NCBI RefSeq assembly: GCF_001273755.1
Contig: NZ_LGYA01000001.1
Span: 4,474,216-4,526,310 of the forward strand
DNA length: 52,095 nt
Reading direction: 5' to 3'
Source: Peribacillus butanolivorans
GTDB taxonomy: Bacteria; Bacillota; Bacilli; Bacillales; DSM-1321
Below, piece after piece: positions 8,202-17,267 of this stretch. How positions within the stretch are numbered: position 1 is the first letter of the stretch; every line of letters starts with the position of its first letter. The position numbers were made by a program, and so were the translations under genes. Below the pieces are notes generated by a model. It was not told the origin of the DNA. It made no database searches and saw only the letters and a program-made list of their open reading frames with translations.

Positions 8202-9212
8202 ATGAATAAAAAAAAGAAAACTACTATATCAGATGTTGCGGAGAAGGCCGGTGTTTCCAAAAGTACGGTTTCTCAATATATCAACCAACGTTTTCGTTAT
8301 ATGAGTGCTGAAACCAAAGACAGAATTGAGCAAGTCATCCAAGAACTTGACTTTCGTCCCAATGATAATGCTAGAAATTTAAAAGTAAAAAAAACAAAAG
8401 TCATAGGCATTCTCGTAGCTAATATTTTACATACTTTGTCCACCGAAATTATTCGTACCGTGGAAGAACAGTTTCGGCAGCACGGCATGAAGGTATTCAT
8501 TTGTGATTCTGCTGATGATCCAGAGAAAGAAAAAGAATACCTTGATTTGCTGGTTTCTACGCAAGTAGATGGAATCATTATTTTTCCAGTAGGAAATGAT
8601 TTTAAAGTCTATAATTATCTAATCGATCATTCGATTCCTATGGTATTCGTTGATCGGTTAGTTGATGGCGTGACATCTGATTCCGTCCTTTTAGACAATC
8701 ACGCTGCAATCTTTTTAGCGGTATCCATGCTAGCTGAAAAAGGACACGAAAATATCGCGTTTTTAACCTTACCGATTGATATCCCTATCACGCCAAGGTT
8801 GGAGAGAATCGAAGGATTTAAAAAAGCAATGGCATCTTATGATTTTGAAGTCAGAGAAGATGATATCTATTCTTTACCCAGAAACCAAATTCAAGAAAAA
8901 TTGGCCCAAATATTCGATACAGAAAAGCCTCCAACAGCCATAGTAGCAGGAAATGATTTAGTGCTCCGTGAAATCCTTAGCTATTTGAAAAAGAAAAAAG
9001 TCTCGATTCCTAATGAAGTAGCCATTATCAGTATTGATGATGTCGCCTATTCGGAATTTTATGAACCTTCTATCACGACAATTGGACAACCTATACAACA
9101 AATGGGAATCAAAGTAGCAGAATTATTATTGGACCGGATAACTAATCCTGTTCAGGCTCCGTTCATTACATATCGGTTTGCCCCGGAACTTATTGTTCGA
9201 AGTTCATGCTAA
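8202..9212 (+). CDS. LacI-family transcriptional regulator
   Basis: A 336-residue repressor. The N-terminal helix-turn-helix (TISDVAEKAGVSKSTVSQYIN) and hinge (RPNDNARNLKVKKTKVIGILV) are typical, followed by a periplasmic-binding-protein-like effector domain to about residue 330. The QYIN-RFRYMS segment is reminiscent of KdgR, which controls uronate metabolism, but no sugar gene lies beside it, so the effector is unknown. The ATG is well placed after TAGGAGAA. Confidence 0.85.
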   Translation: MNKKKKTTISDVAEKAGVSKSTVSQYINQRFRYMSAETKDRIEQVIQELDFRPNDNARNLKVKKTKVIGILVANILHTLSTEIIRTVEEQFRQHGMKVFICDSADDPEKEKEYLDLLVSTQVDGIIIFPVGNDFKVYNYLIDHSIPMVFVDRLVDGVTSDSVLLDNHAAIFLAVSMLAEKGHENIAFLTLPIDIPITPRLERIEGFKKAMASYDFEVREDDIYSLPRNQIQEKLAQIFDTEKPPTAIVAGNDLVLREILSYLKKKKVSIPNEVAIISIDDVAYSEFYEPSITTIGQPIQQMGIKVAELLLDRITNPVQAPFITYRFAPELIVRSSC

Positions 9213-9528
9213 AAGGCTATTACCCTAAGATTTCACACACAAAAACGGCAGTTTATACACTGCCGTTACATCTGCCATGGAAAAATAGAGATCATGTAAA
9301 AACCGAAAAACGAACGTCTATTAGATTTGATTTTTCTTTCAGTACTCTTCATATGCAGCTTTTACTTCATAGACTTTGACAGTTCAAGTTTTATACTGAT
9401 CTTGTTAAGTGAATATAACCTCTAAAAAAACAATCTACGACCATCCCTCCAATTAATTGGTCCCATCATTAAGGAGAAGTGAGCCTAAAATGGTCACTAA
9501 AAAGATTGAAATGATATACCCCTTTTAA
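9213..9528. other. gene-free stretch with one hairpin
   Basis: A stem ACGGCAG / CTGCCGT (9245-9266) follows the LacI-type gene and may end its transcript, though no T run follows. A minus-strand reading near 9343-9390 ends VKVYEVKAAYEEY-stop, possibly a trace of a lost gene. Nothing else is convincing. Confidence 0.4.
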
Positions 9529-10050
9529 TCACATACTATTTATCTTTTTTTTTGCTTCTTCTATGACATATCGGATAAATGGGGCTTTTGCTTGAGTATA
9601 TCCCACTCTATCTAAATGATGCTTTTGTGATAAGTTTTGTTTTAATTGCTGGTATTGTTTACGAATATCAGGATGAGTGCTTAAATAATCCCTAAATAAT
9701 AGATGATTATTCCACTCTTCACTTCCGAATTTGTAAATATGTAAATGGTGTGTACCCGCTCTCCATTGGCCTTTTCTAAAAAAACGCCTTTCAGGAAACT
9801 CCTTATGTGCGACAAACTCATAGCCAATTGTTTTTAAGGGATCAATAAACTTGTCCACTTCATCTAAATGTTGAACGCCTGCCATTATATCCAAAATTGG
9901 TTTTGCGCATAAGTCTTTTACAGAGGTACTCCCAATGTGCTCAACACAAATAGGTTTGTCCTTTAGGACTTCCTTAATCTTCGCTTTTTCATGTTCGAAC
10001 TCAGTAACCCAATTTGGGTTGTAATTCTCAATCGTAACTGGTTTTTCCAT
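9529..10050 (-). CDS. GrpB/UPF0157 family nucleotidyltransferase-like protein
   Basis: A protein of about 173 residues with the family signature VTIENYNPNWVTEFEHEK, VEHIGSTSV, KPILDIMAGV and a His/Arg-rich centre (RFFRKGQWRAGTHHLHI). GSTSV with KPILDIMAG resembles the metal-binding pocket of nucleotidyltransferases. The biological reaction is unknown. I chose the ATG at 10050, giving MEKPVTIENY, because GGAGG (10055-10059) lies just before it and family members start at this point. An upstream ATG at 10083 is possible but unsupported. Confidence 0.85.
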   Translation of the reverse strand: MEKPVTIENYNPNWVTEFEHEKAKIKEVLKDKPICVEHIGSTSVKDLCAKPILDIMAGVQHLDEVDKFIDPLKTIGYEFVAHKEFPERRFFRKGQWRAGTHHLHIYKFGSEEWNNHLLFRDYLSTHPDIRKQYQQLKQNLSQKHHLDRVGYTQAKAPFIRYVIEEAKKKINSM

Positions 10051-10191
10051 TTTTCCTCCGACTTTCATGTTAATCATGTTCATTAATTAAAAATATCCCC
10101 CTAGAATGGGGGGCTTGTTTTAGAGTATCGTTTTTATCTATAGTAACAATGGGATAAGCGTAGTAATAAGAGTTGTCATATGATACCTTTT

Positions 10192-10692
10192 TTACTTTTT
10201 GTCACGTGACCACGCGATGATAGGATCCTGAGCACTCGGTTCATAGTACGTTCCGGCATACTCATTTTCTTTTCCAGTTATTTTATTAGTCCGAATAACT
10301 GTGTAAGTTCCTTTATCGTAATTTTTGGTAAGATAATATTTCCGGTGGGTAAACCCTTTTTCGGGGCCAGTTAAGGTGACTTCGTGTTTGTACTCTTCTG
10401 GCTTATTTAGGTTTTCTTTCACTACACCCTGAATATTCAGTGGTGTTTCTTCAAGCTGAACATCTGTGCGGATATTAACATCTTGGGTCTTTACTTTACC
10501 CAGAGGTACAGATGCTATTTCGATTGTTTCTTCGGTTTGTTCCAAGAATGACTTTGTAACGCTGTAGGAGTATAGGATTTTCATAGAGCTTATATCGTTT
10601 TTTACTTTGCCTGCCAACTCTGGCATGGCAAAGCTTAAGACAAAGGTAATGGATATTCCGATTATTAATAGTGTTAGCGGAATTTTTTTCAT
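10192..10692 (-). CDS. membrane-anchored or secreted protein of unknown function
   Basis: A 166-residue protein with an N-terminal hydrophobic segment (residues 5-24, IPLTLLIIGISITFVLSFAM) and an extracytoplasmic beta-rich remainder with YSYSVTKSFLEQTEETIEI and GTYTVIRTNKITGKENEYAGTYYEP. No Cys lipobox is present. It lies 66 bases downstream of a small membrane protein on the same strand, so the two may share a transcript. I do not recognise the family. Confidence 0.7.
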   Translation of the reverse strand: MKKIPLTLLIIGISITFVLSFAMPELAGKVKNDISSMKILYSYSVTKSFLEQTEETIEIASVPLGKVKTQDVNIRTDVQLEETPLNIQGVVKENLNKPEEYKHEVTLTGPEKGFTHRKYYLTKNYDKGTYTVIRTNKITGKENEYAGTYYEPSAQDPIIAWSRDKK

Positions 10693-10758
10693 ATTTCCTC
10701 TTTCTTAATAACGTATTTGTATAACAAGAATATTAATAGTGAACATCCTCTGACATCA

Positions 10759-11106
10759 TTAATTCTGTAAATCTCTCTGTTTTGAATCATTAGGAATAAT
10801 TCCAAATTTCGCGATCAATAGTAAGGCAAAAAAAATAAAACAACTGAAACTGGTGTTATCACTTGTGAAAAATACATTAGGTATAATACGAGATGCAAGA
10901 AGTACATTTAAGATATAGGCAATAAGAAAACCCGCATATGAAATGCAACTCAGATAGTTTCCAACTACTGTTCTTTTGTAATGAACATAATCTGATTTAT
11001 TTCCTTTTCTGATACTAACTATTTGCCGTATTTGTCTTATGAGACCGTATGTGAACGCAATGATCAACATTACAATAATAAGAAAACTAATTATTGCTTC
11101 ATTCAC
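10759..11106 (-). CDS. small membrane protein of unknown function
   Basis: A protein of about 115 residues with three hydrophobic segments (residues 5-25, 50-70 and 80-100 from the chosen start) and a basic loop RQIRQIVSIRKGNKSDYVHYKR. The GTG at 11106 is preferred because ACAGGGGGGAT lies just before it. A longer frame to 11139 would put this site inside the gene. No function can be assigned. Confidence 0.65.
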   Translation of the reverse strand: MNEAIISFLIIVMLIIAFTYGLIRQIRQIVSIRKGNKSDYVHYKRTVVGNYLSCISYAGFLIAYILNVLLASRIIPNVFFTSDNTSFSCFIFFALLLIAKFGIIPNDSKQRDLQN

Positions 11107-11282
11107 TTTTTTTATCCCCCCTGTAAATAGGTCTAACACTAATAGATAAAAGCTTTAGGACGGTTAATTACTATCCTTTTTTATGTAATAAATTTGCTTT
11201 TTTATCAGGATTATCAGCCCATAGTCAACTAAGATATCCTCCAAGTACATATTCCTTTATTGCGAAACATCCACTGAAAGAG

Positions 11283-11720
11283 TCATAACGGCAAACTCAT
11301 CGTAATGGTTCTGATGTTAAAGCCCATTTTTTCGTAGAGCTTAATAGCTTTGTTCTGGGCAAAAGCACTTAGACGGACTTCAGAATGCCCATCTTGTTTT
11401 AGAAAATTAATTGCTGACTCCATTAATCTCTTAGAAATACCTTTCCCTCTGTATTCTTCTATTACAAACAGTTCATAAATAAATCCATTCATCTTATCCG
11501 TAAACTGATCTTTACCTGCTCCTAATAGAATCCACCCCATTAGTTGATCTTCTTCTATCGCAATGACATAATAACCCCCTTTTGCAAGCAGTGGTTCAAC
11601 AAGTTGTTTGATTTTTTGATTAGTTGGCCTCACTTCACCTAATGTGCCGTCAAAAACAGCTTGTGACGAAAGTGATAAAACCTTTTGAAGTTCATAATCA
11701 GTTGGTTTCCTTATTTCCAT
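11283..11720 (-). CDS. GNAT-family N-acetyltransferase
   Basis: About 145 residues. The acetyl-CoA-binding motif A is in LFVIEEYRGKGISKRLMESAINFL (R/Q-x-x-G-x-G/A form YRGKGIS), and the C-terminal QNKAIKLYEKMGF is the motif-B segment of small-molecule acetyltransferases. The substrate is unknown. The ATG at 11720 (MEIRKPTDYE) is preferred. The ATG at 11732 overlaps the AAAGGATG ribosome-binding site. Confidence 0.85.
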   Translation of the reverse strand: MEIRKPTDYELQKVLSLSSQAVFDGTLGEVRPTNQKIKQLVEPLLAKGGYYVIAIEEDQLMGWILLGAGKDQFTDKMNGFIYELFVIEEYRGKGISKRLMESAINFLKQDGHSEVRLSAFAQNKAIKLYEKMGFNIRTITMSLPL

Positions 11721-11732
11721 GAATGAAAGCAT

Positions 11733-12068
11733 CCTTTCTAAGGGCTAGTACATGTTAGTTAAGTAGTTCCATTGCCATTTGAATATTTATCCTATTTAAA
11801 AATATTACTAATACATTTTCTATACTATTTATAAGTATTCTATTGCTTCTATATTCCTTCCCTTAATCAAATTTACAAATAAAAGAATCTTAATATTATG
11901 AGGTAACCTAACAACGACCGTTAACCCCATCCATTTCAAATGGTGTTTTCTTAAATGTGGCTTTGTTGATTTTTCACTTTCACTACTATCGTTCACATTA
12001 TATACGGATTACGGATGATAAAGTTTCAAAATAAAGGAAGAAATACCAATCTATTTCCCCATAAATTA
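11733..12068. other. AT-rich intergenic stretch
   Basis: No convincing gene, repeat or structured element was seen between the GNAT gene and the terminator at 12069. Confidence 0.5.
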
Positions 12069-12102
12069 TAAAAAAAGACCACCAAATTGGTGGTCTTTTT
12101 AA
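12069..12102 (-). terminator. bidirectional-looking terminator after broken small gene
   Basis: A perfect stem AAAAAGACCACC / GGTGGTCTTTTT around AAATT, with A and T runs on both sides. On the minus strand it directly follows the stop of the small gene at 12103. Confidence 0.85.
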
Positions 12103-12256
12103 TTAATTCATATTATAAAACCCAACTGCTTCCATTGAATGAACCCTTGGAAGGCTATTACCATCATTATCGATGATTCGTTGTGAAGTTTTTCACGTTT
12201 ATCGGTTCGGTTCCTGTTGTTATAAAGGCTTTTGTAAGTATCCTATTATGTTTCAT
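12103..12256 (-). pseudogene. frameshifted small gene (about 50 residues)
   Basis: Reading the minus strand from an ATG at 12256, which has AAGGAAGGG upstream, gives a sequence starting MKHNRILTKAF and then TTGTEPINVKNFT. A stop follows shortly in that frame. After a shift of one base near 12180 the reading continues QRIIDNDGNSLPRVHS and MEAVGFYNMN, then TAA directly before a strong terminator. The total of 154 bases is one more than 51 codons. A ribosome-binding site, protein-like text in both parts and the terminator suggest a real small gene broken by a one-base indel, or a sequencing error. The family is unknown to me. Confidence 0.55.
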
Positions 12257-12283
12257 AACAACCCTTCCTTAAATCCATAAACT

Positions 12284-12886
12284 TCATAAGGCTTTGTTTT
12301 TCTTTTTTTTCATGTACCCGCGAATGAACATTCCTGCAATAATAAGAACCGCAACTACTGCGATTGGCTGGATATAGGGCTTGGCCATCTCATTAATCTG
12401 TCCCCAATTGCTTCCTAACTTCATCCCGAGAAATACAAAAAGCACAGACCATGGAAGTACGGCTAGTAGCGTATAATTCGTGAATTTTATTAAAGACATT
12501 TTAGAAATCCCTGCTGGTATCGAAATAGCATGTCTCACAACCGGAATGAACCGAGCCGTAAAAATGACACTTGGTCCATATTTAGTAAACCAAGATTCCG
12601 ATAGCTCAATATGTTTCTTGTGTATAAAAATATACTTTCCGTATCGTTCTAAAAATGGTCTTCCACCATAATATCCGATTAAATAAACAAAGATCTGAGC
12701 GATGGTTCCACCAATTGTTCCGGCAATAACCGCCCCTACAAAACTGATGTTTCCTTGGGATACTAAAAAGCCTCCATAAGATAATACAATTTCACTTGGA
12801 ATGATTTCAATCATAAGACCGAGGGTAATTCCAAGGTACCCATAATCCATAAGTGTAAGTAGAATAGATTGGATAAAGTCGTTCAT
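12284..12886 (-). CDS. DedA-family membrane protein
   Basis: A 200-residue membrane protein with the DedA/SNARE-associated signature: an N-terminal region with EIIPSEIVLSYGGFLVS, a central GGTIAQIFVYLIGYYGGRPF, and the conserved FTARFIPVVRHAISIPAGISKM re-entrant region. DedA proteins are undecaprenyl-phosphate or phospholipid flippases in known cases, for example UptA. It is downstream of a glycosyltransferase on the same strand but 190 bases away, so it may have its own promoter. Confidence 0.9.
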   Translation of the reverse strand: MNDFIQSILLTLMDYGYLGITLGLMIEIIPSEIVLSYGGFLVSQGNISFVGAVIAGTIGGTIAQIFVYLIGYYGGRPFLERYGKYIFIHKKHIELSESWFTKYGPSVIFTARFIPVVRHAISIPAGISKMSLIKFTNYTLLAVLPWSVLFVFLGMKLGSNWGQINEMAKPYIQPIAVVAVLIIAGMFIRGYMKKKKNKAL

Positions 12887-12936
12887 AAATCAGCTTCCCT
12901 CTTTCATTTTCAGCTTTATTCTCTTAAAAAAATCTC

Positions 12937-12962
12937 GACCGTTGTTGATAATTCCCCTTGTC
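12937..12962. repeat. stray copy of the 21-bp repeat
   Basis: CGACCGTTGTTGATAATTCC closely resembles the first units of the array at 2736 (CGTCCGTTGTTGGGG-ATAATT). A single degenerate copy lies between the DedA and glycosyltransferase genes. Confidence 0.45.
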
Positions 12963-13075
12963 GATCACCCAATGGCGCCCACTACAAATTGCTGCTGATT
13001 AAACGAATCTTCCCGTCGATTCATCAAATACAGAACAGATAATTTTAACATCATGTTACTTGAACTGAATTATCC

Positions 13076-14242
13076 CTAGCTATAAATAACTTTTGACTGA
13101 TTGGTTAGGTATGACGGCTTACTTGCTTGTTTAAGATTAAGGATCAATTTCATTACTTCCACCATTCTCTCAGGTTTTTCCAACTCTATTTCCCTTTGAT
13201 AAGATTCGATGGATATATCCCACTGATCCATTTTTTTATGGTCCTTTAATATACTGAGTATTTGTTTTTCAAATGATAAATTGTGATTGAGTTCAAATAC
13301 AAGTTTATGGTCTTTTAAATACTGTAGATTAATTTCCTCCTGTCCTGGAAGCATTGAATGAACAAAAATCGGTAGCCTTTTTCGAAGTGCTTCACTAATG
13401 GTGACACCGCCGGGTTTCGTTACGATTGCGTCCACTTCTTCATAAAGTTTGTTCATTTCTGACCTTGATGAGATATAAGGTAATGGGTTAATATGAGCTA
13501 AATTCCACGTATCGATTGCATCATATAGCTTTTTGTTGTTACCACAAAGTACAAAATAATCACAGTCGGTTGATTTCTTTAACTCATCTTCTAAATTCAA
13601 TATCCCACCCAGACCACTGTTTCCTCCTGAAATTAAAATTTTGGGGCGATCTGCGTTTTTTAATCCACGGGCTCTTTTAGTGATTTCCTCATGCACAGGA
13701 ATACCAGTTACCATCATACTATGTTTCGGTATTTGATTCTTGATTATTAGCTTTTCTTTCAATTCCTGGGTAGGAAGAAAATGAAAATCAATCCCCTTGC
13801 TTCCCCACACATTATTAATAAAGAAATCCGTATACACGTTGATAATTGGGATATTGCATTTCCCTTTTATTTTCAACTGGCTTAAGAGATAGGAAGGGAA
13901 CCCGTGTGTACACACAATTAAATCTGGCTTTTCCTCCGCTATCAATTGTTCCATTTTCTTCAAGAATATATGTTGATACCATTTAAAGGAACGTTCCTTC
14001 GGCAAGGAAACGTAAAAAAGGTTTTTATAGGCGAGATTATAGGTTTCAGGTGCATAACGGATCCATTTCAAATAACCAGTTGTTATCATTTTTTCTAAAG
14101 AGTTACTTGTATAACTTAACAGATCCACTTTTTTCAAAGTAACTCCGCTTGTATGTTTTTTTAACATATCCATTAAGGCCTCTGCAACTTGATGATGTCC
14201 TGACTGCATGCGAAAGAGAGGTAAAAACAAAATCTTCTTCAT
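13076..14242 (-). CDS. GT28 / MGDG-synthase-type glycosyltransferase (UgtP-like)
   Basis: A protein of about 388 residues. The N-terminal domain opens KKILFLPLFRMQSGHHQVAEAL, the acceptor-lipid domain of processive diacylglycerol glucosyltransferases and plant MGDG synthases. The C-terminal GT-B half has LISGGNSGLGG and TKPGGVTISEALRKRLP, which bind the sugar nucleotide. It probably adds sugars to a membrane lipid on the cytoplasmic face. Its promoter resembles that of the two-component operon upstream, suggesting control by that regulator. The second ATG (14242) fits the AGGAG site better than the ATG at 14251. Confidence 0.85.
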   Translation of the reverse strand: MKKILFLPLFRMQSGHHQVAEALMDMLKKHTSGVTLKKVDLLSYTSNSLEKMITTGYLKWIRYAPETYNLAYKNLFYVSLPKERSFKWYQHIFLKKMEQLIAEEKPDLIVCTHGFPSYLLSQLKIKGKCNIPIINVYTDFFINNVWGSKGIDFHFLPTQELKEKLIIKNQIPKHSMMVTGIPVHEEITKRARGLKNADRPKILISGGNSGLGGILNLEDELKKSTDCDYFVLCGNNKKLYDAIDTWNLAHINPLPYISSRSEMNKLYEEVDAIVTKPGGVTISEALRKRLPIFVHSMLPGQEEINLQYLKDHKLVFELNHNLSFEKQILSILKDHKKMDQWDISIESYQREIELEKPERMVEVMKLILNLKQASKPSYLTNQSKVIYS

Positions 14243-14337
14243 ATATGTCATCTCCTATAGAAATCATTCTTTTAATACGATGATTACATACTAAGAAAAA
14301 AGACTATTTGCATGTTCAAGAGCTTTTTTCCTCTTAC

Positions 14338-14408
14338 AATATATCACTGATTTTGTTAAAAACTTTCTTTTTAATCAATTTTTAATGATACGTTCAAGGT
14401 ATCTTAAG
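14338..14408 (-). promoter_or_regulatory. promoter of glycosyltransferase with four phased half-sites
   Basis: On the plus strand TTTTAAT lies at 14369 and 14380, TTCAAG at 14393 and TTAAG at 14404, giving steps of 11, 13 and 11 bp. The -10 box TATATT (14338-14343, minus) is 25 bp from the nearest repeat, with no good -35. The same layout recurs at 18161-18231. Phased direct repeats in place of a -35 are typical of OmpR/PhoB-family activators. The link to the neighbouring response regulator is inferred. Confidence 0.65.
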
Positions 14409-14430
14409 TCCCCATCTCTAAACTTAATAG

Positions 14431-14478
14431 CCCGATTAGAAAACCAATTGTAGAAACTGGTTATTCCAATCGGGACGG
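14431..14478. other. long imperfect hairpin after DedA gene
   Basis: TCCCGATTGGAATAACCA pairs with TGGTTTTCTAATCGGG (minus strand) around a 12-base loop. It lies just after the DedA stop but lacks a T run. It may end or stabilise the four-gene transcript. Confidence 0.45.
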
Positions 14479-14500
14479 GAATCATCCTTATGAAGTGGGC

Positions 14501-15100
14501 CTATTTTTGGGCATTCTTTTTTTTCTTTTTCATATAATTGATAGAAACGTACATCAATAAAAAAACTATGAATACGACACCTAAAAGTGGAACATATTCC
14601 GGATTTATATGAAAGGCATTGCCCAAATAATACCCTGCCACTATAAAAGGGACAGTCCAGAGAACAGTGCCTAGCAGGGAAAAGAGGAGAAATTTACAGA
14701 AGGGGATATGATTGATTCCTGCAAAATACGGACTAATTTGTCTTATTCCTGGTAGATAAAATCCAAATACAATTGTTTTTTGGACATTTTTCATATACTT
14801 TCCCTGTACTTTCTCCCAGCGATCATTTGTAATGCCCACGTATTTTCCAAATTTATTTATAAAATGATACCCAACGTATTTCCCACATACATAGGCGATA
14901 AGCATCCCTATAAAGGCTCCAAGAAATGCACTCAGCGTAGCTAAACCAAAAGAGAGCTTATTTTGTCCAATCAAGACTCCGATTAGAAATAGAAGAGATT
15001 CTTCTGGGGCGGGAATTCCCACAATGCCCATGAATAAAAAAAGAAAAATGATAAGATAGCCATATAAGTCAATAAAATGTAAGATACTATCTATATTCAT
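14501..15100 (-). CDS. DedA-family membrane protein, operon copy
   Basis: 199 residues and about five to six hydrophobic segments. Family hallmarks are GIVGIPAPEESLLFLIGVLIG near residue 30, SAFLGAFIGMLIAYVCGKYVG and GFYLPGIRQISPYFAGINHI. It follows the polysaccharide deacetylase by about 20 bases and is the last gene of the two-component operon. It differs clearly from the DedA protein at 12284, so the two are not a recent duplication. A role in lipid-carrier recycling during envelope synthesis fits the neighbours but is inferred. Confidence 0.9.
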   Translation of the reverse strand: MNIDSILHFIDLYGYLIIFLFLFMGIVGIPAPEESLLFLIGVLIGQNKLSFGLATLSAFLGAFIGMLIAYVCGKYVGYHFINKFGKYVGITNDRWEKVQGKYMKNVQKTIVFGFYLPGIRQISPYFAGINHIPFCKFLLFSLLGTVLWTVPFIVAGYYLGNAFHINPEYVPLLGVVFIVFLLMYVSINYMKKKKKNAQK

Positions 15101-15119
15101 AAAATCCCCTCGAATCAGT

Positions 15120-15824
15120 TTATAAGTCTTTTAATGTAATAAATTGTGTTCCCTTTTTTATTGTTTCTTGTAGGTAAACTTCCAAGGCTTCAATCATATA
15201 TCGAGGTGCTTCTTTATCCGCCCCCAAGGTTTCCCCACAGTCATGGAGCAGGAGAATGGAACCTTCTGTTGACGTTTTTCGCAATTGATCAAGTAGGTCA
15301 TTTTTGCATGTTTCCACTTTCCAATCTCCGAAAATGTCTGACCACATAATCACTTGATATTTCTTACTGGCTATTTGCGTAAACATATTAAAATGGCCCC
15401 ATGGAGGTCTGTAAAAAGTGACTTTTTCATGGGTACATTCCATTATGGCCTTTTCAGTCATATCTAACTGTTTCCTTAAATGAAATGGCGAAAGGACCCA
15501 GCTTGAAATATGATCAAAATGATGGATTCCAATTGTATGTCCTTCTTCATGCATTCGTTTAATGATATCAGGGTTGTTTTTCACTTTACTGCCCACAACA
15601 AAAAACGAACCCTTTATCTTATACCTTTTTAAAAGGTCAAGCAATTGTGTCGTATATTCAGGGTTAGGTCCATCATCAAAAGTTAAGGCTATTCTATTAT
15701 TCCTCTTGATATTTTTGGTTATGCCCAGTCCGGATACACGAATAAATACCGTTGGGACAATCGTATAAACGAGAAATAGCAATAATAAGATACTCAAGCT
15801 AATCATCATATTAGTGTTACTCAC
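15120..15824 (-). CDS. membrane-anchored polysaccharide deacetylase (NodB domain)
   Basis: About 234 residues with one N-terminal membrane segment and an outward NodB homology domain. Motif 1 is LTFDDGP, motif 2 GIHHFDH (metal-binding His pair), motif 3 YRPPWG, and motif 4 ILLLHD. It would remove acetyl groups from an envelope polysaccharide such as peptidoglycan or a glycolipid-linked polymer. It lies in the operon with the two-component system and a DedA gene. The GTG at 15824 is preferred because a GAGGTG site precedes it. An ATG at 15875 has none. Confidence 0.85.
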   Translation of the reverse strand: MSNTNMMISLSILLLLFLVYTIVPTVFIRVSGLGITKNIKRNNRIALTFDDGPNPEYTTQLLDLLKRYKIKGSFFVVGSKVKNNPDIIKRMHEEGHTIGIHHFDHISSWVLSPFHLRKQLDMTEKAIMECTHEKVTFYRPPWGHFNMFTQIASKKYQVIMWSDIFGDWKVETCKNDLLDQLRKTSTEGSILLLHDCGETLGADKEAPRYMIEALEVYLQETIKKGTQFITLKDL

Positions 15825-15902
15825 AGAACACCTCATTCTTGTATTTAGCGGCAAATTATCTTGCACTTCATCCATTCAAGTCTGAATTTAGCAAGAAGCA
15901 GA

Positions 15903-17264
15903 TTACCTTTTGGGTAAGGACAATACCACCTCTGTTCCTTTTCCATCAGTACTAACCACTTTAATTTCCCCATTATGTTGATTCATTATATTTTTGGCTA
16001 TCGACAAACCTAGCCCTGTTCCACCTGTCTCCCGGCTTCTAGCCTTATCCACCCGGTAAAAACGTTCGAAGATATTTTCTATTTCATTCTCAGGTATTCC
16101 AATCCCATAATCTTTTACCTTAATGACCGTAGAGTCTAACTGATCCTTTACATACACATCAATTTTGTCTGTACTATATTTGATTGCGTTATCTAAAATG
16201 ATAATGATCACCTGTTTTATCTTCAATTCATCTGCTATAACCATAATGGAATCTTCTTGATAATGAAAATCTATTTCCCGATCATAGACTTCTTTGAATT
16301 GATTAAACACGTTCTGACATAAAGTTATTACATTCAAGGATTTATAATCTAAAGTATTTTCCAATTCTGTATCGGCTAATTCTAGCAGCCTTTCCGTCAT
16401 TTTCTGTATACGGGTTGCCTCTGAATGAATTACATCTATAACATCAAGTGCTTTCTCTTCGTTTTGTATACGACGTCTTCGCAGTAGATCAGCATAACTT
16501 TTTATAATCGTAAGCGGGGTCTTTATTTCATGAGAAGCATCCGAAATAAATTGCTTCTGTTTATCCAAATTTGCATCCAATCTGCCCATCATCCGATTGA
16601 ATGTAACAGCCATTTTTTGCAGTTCATCCTTTGTTTCATGTTGGATGATGATTTTTTTTGGTATACCGCTTTGTTCAATATCCTCCATCGTATTAATCAT
16701 ATTGGAAATAGGTTTCATAATTACATTCGATAACCACCTGCCGCCTAGCAACGATAACCCCGCCCCTAATAGCGTACAAAATGTCAGAATGGAAAGTAAT
16801 ACATCCTTCCCTAATTCCAGTCCTAGTAATCTATCTCCAATTTCTAAAGTTTCAACAACTTTACCTTCGGATAGAATAGGAACCCTAACAATTAATATTT
16901 GCTCTTCTTTATGCGCTTGTCTAATTGTACTTCTTTGCGATTCTTGTTCGCTTGAAAATTCTCCTTTAAATTTGGTAATCAAATAAGGGTCACTGGATAC
17001 TTCGCTACTAATTTGAGAATCAGGTTGAATGATCCGTATAAATGAATGATTCGTTAAATATGTCGTTAATTTTTTTTCTATTTCTTGAGGAGAATCATCC
17101 ATTTGAATTTCAGCAACAATATTTTGCGCTTTGTGAAGTAATATATCCTCTTCCATGTTTACAGTAATTTTCATAAAAGAAATAAATACAACAGCATTGA
17201 CTGCAACCAACACACAGAGTATCCAAGCTGTCGTAATCAGGTTAATTTTTGTTGTAATTTTCAT
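15903..17264 (-). CDS. sensor histidine kinase
   Basis: A 453-residue membrane kinase. TM1 is at about 10-30, an outside sensor domain at 31-154, TM2 at 155-176, and HAMP at about 177-232. The HisKA motif SHEIKTPL carries phospho-acceptor His245. The ATPase domain has the N box (IILDNAIKYS), G1 (VKDYGIGIPE), the F box (FERFYRVDKARS) and G2 (GGTGLGLSI). It starts 3 bases after the response regulator. The signal is unknown, but the linked genes point to envelope state. Confidence 0.95.
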   Translation of the reverse strand: MKITTKINLITTAWILCVLVAVNAVVFISFMKITVNMEEDILLHKAQNIVAEIQMDDSPQEIEKKLTTYLTNHSFIRIIQPDSQISSEVSSDPYLITKFKGEFSSEQESQRSTIRQAHKEEQILIVRVPILSEGKVVETLEIGDRLLGLELGKDVLLSILTFCTLLGAGLSLLGGRWLSNVIMKPISNMINTMEDIEQSGIPKKIIIQHETKDELQKMAVTFNRMMGRLDANLDKQKQFISDASHEIKTPLTIIKSYADLLRRRRIQNEEKALDVIDVIHSEATRIQKMTERLLELADTELENTLDYKSLNVITLCQNVFNQFKEVYDREIDFHYQEDSIMVIADELKIKQVIIIILDNAIKYSTDKIDVYVKDQLDSTVIKVKDYGIGIPENEIENIFERFYRVDKARSRETGGTGLGLSIAKNIMNQHNGEIKVVSTDGKGTEVVLSLPKR

Positions 17265-17267
17265 TAC

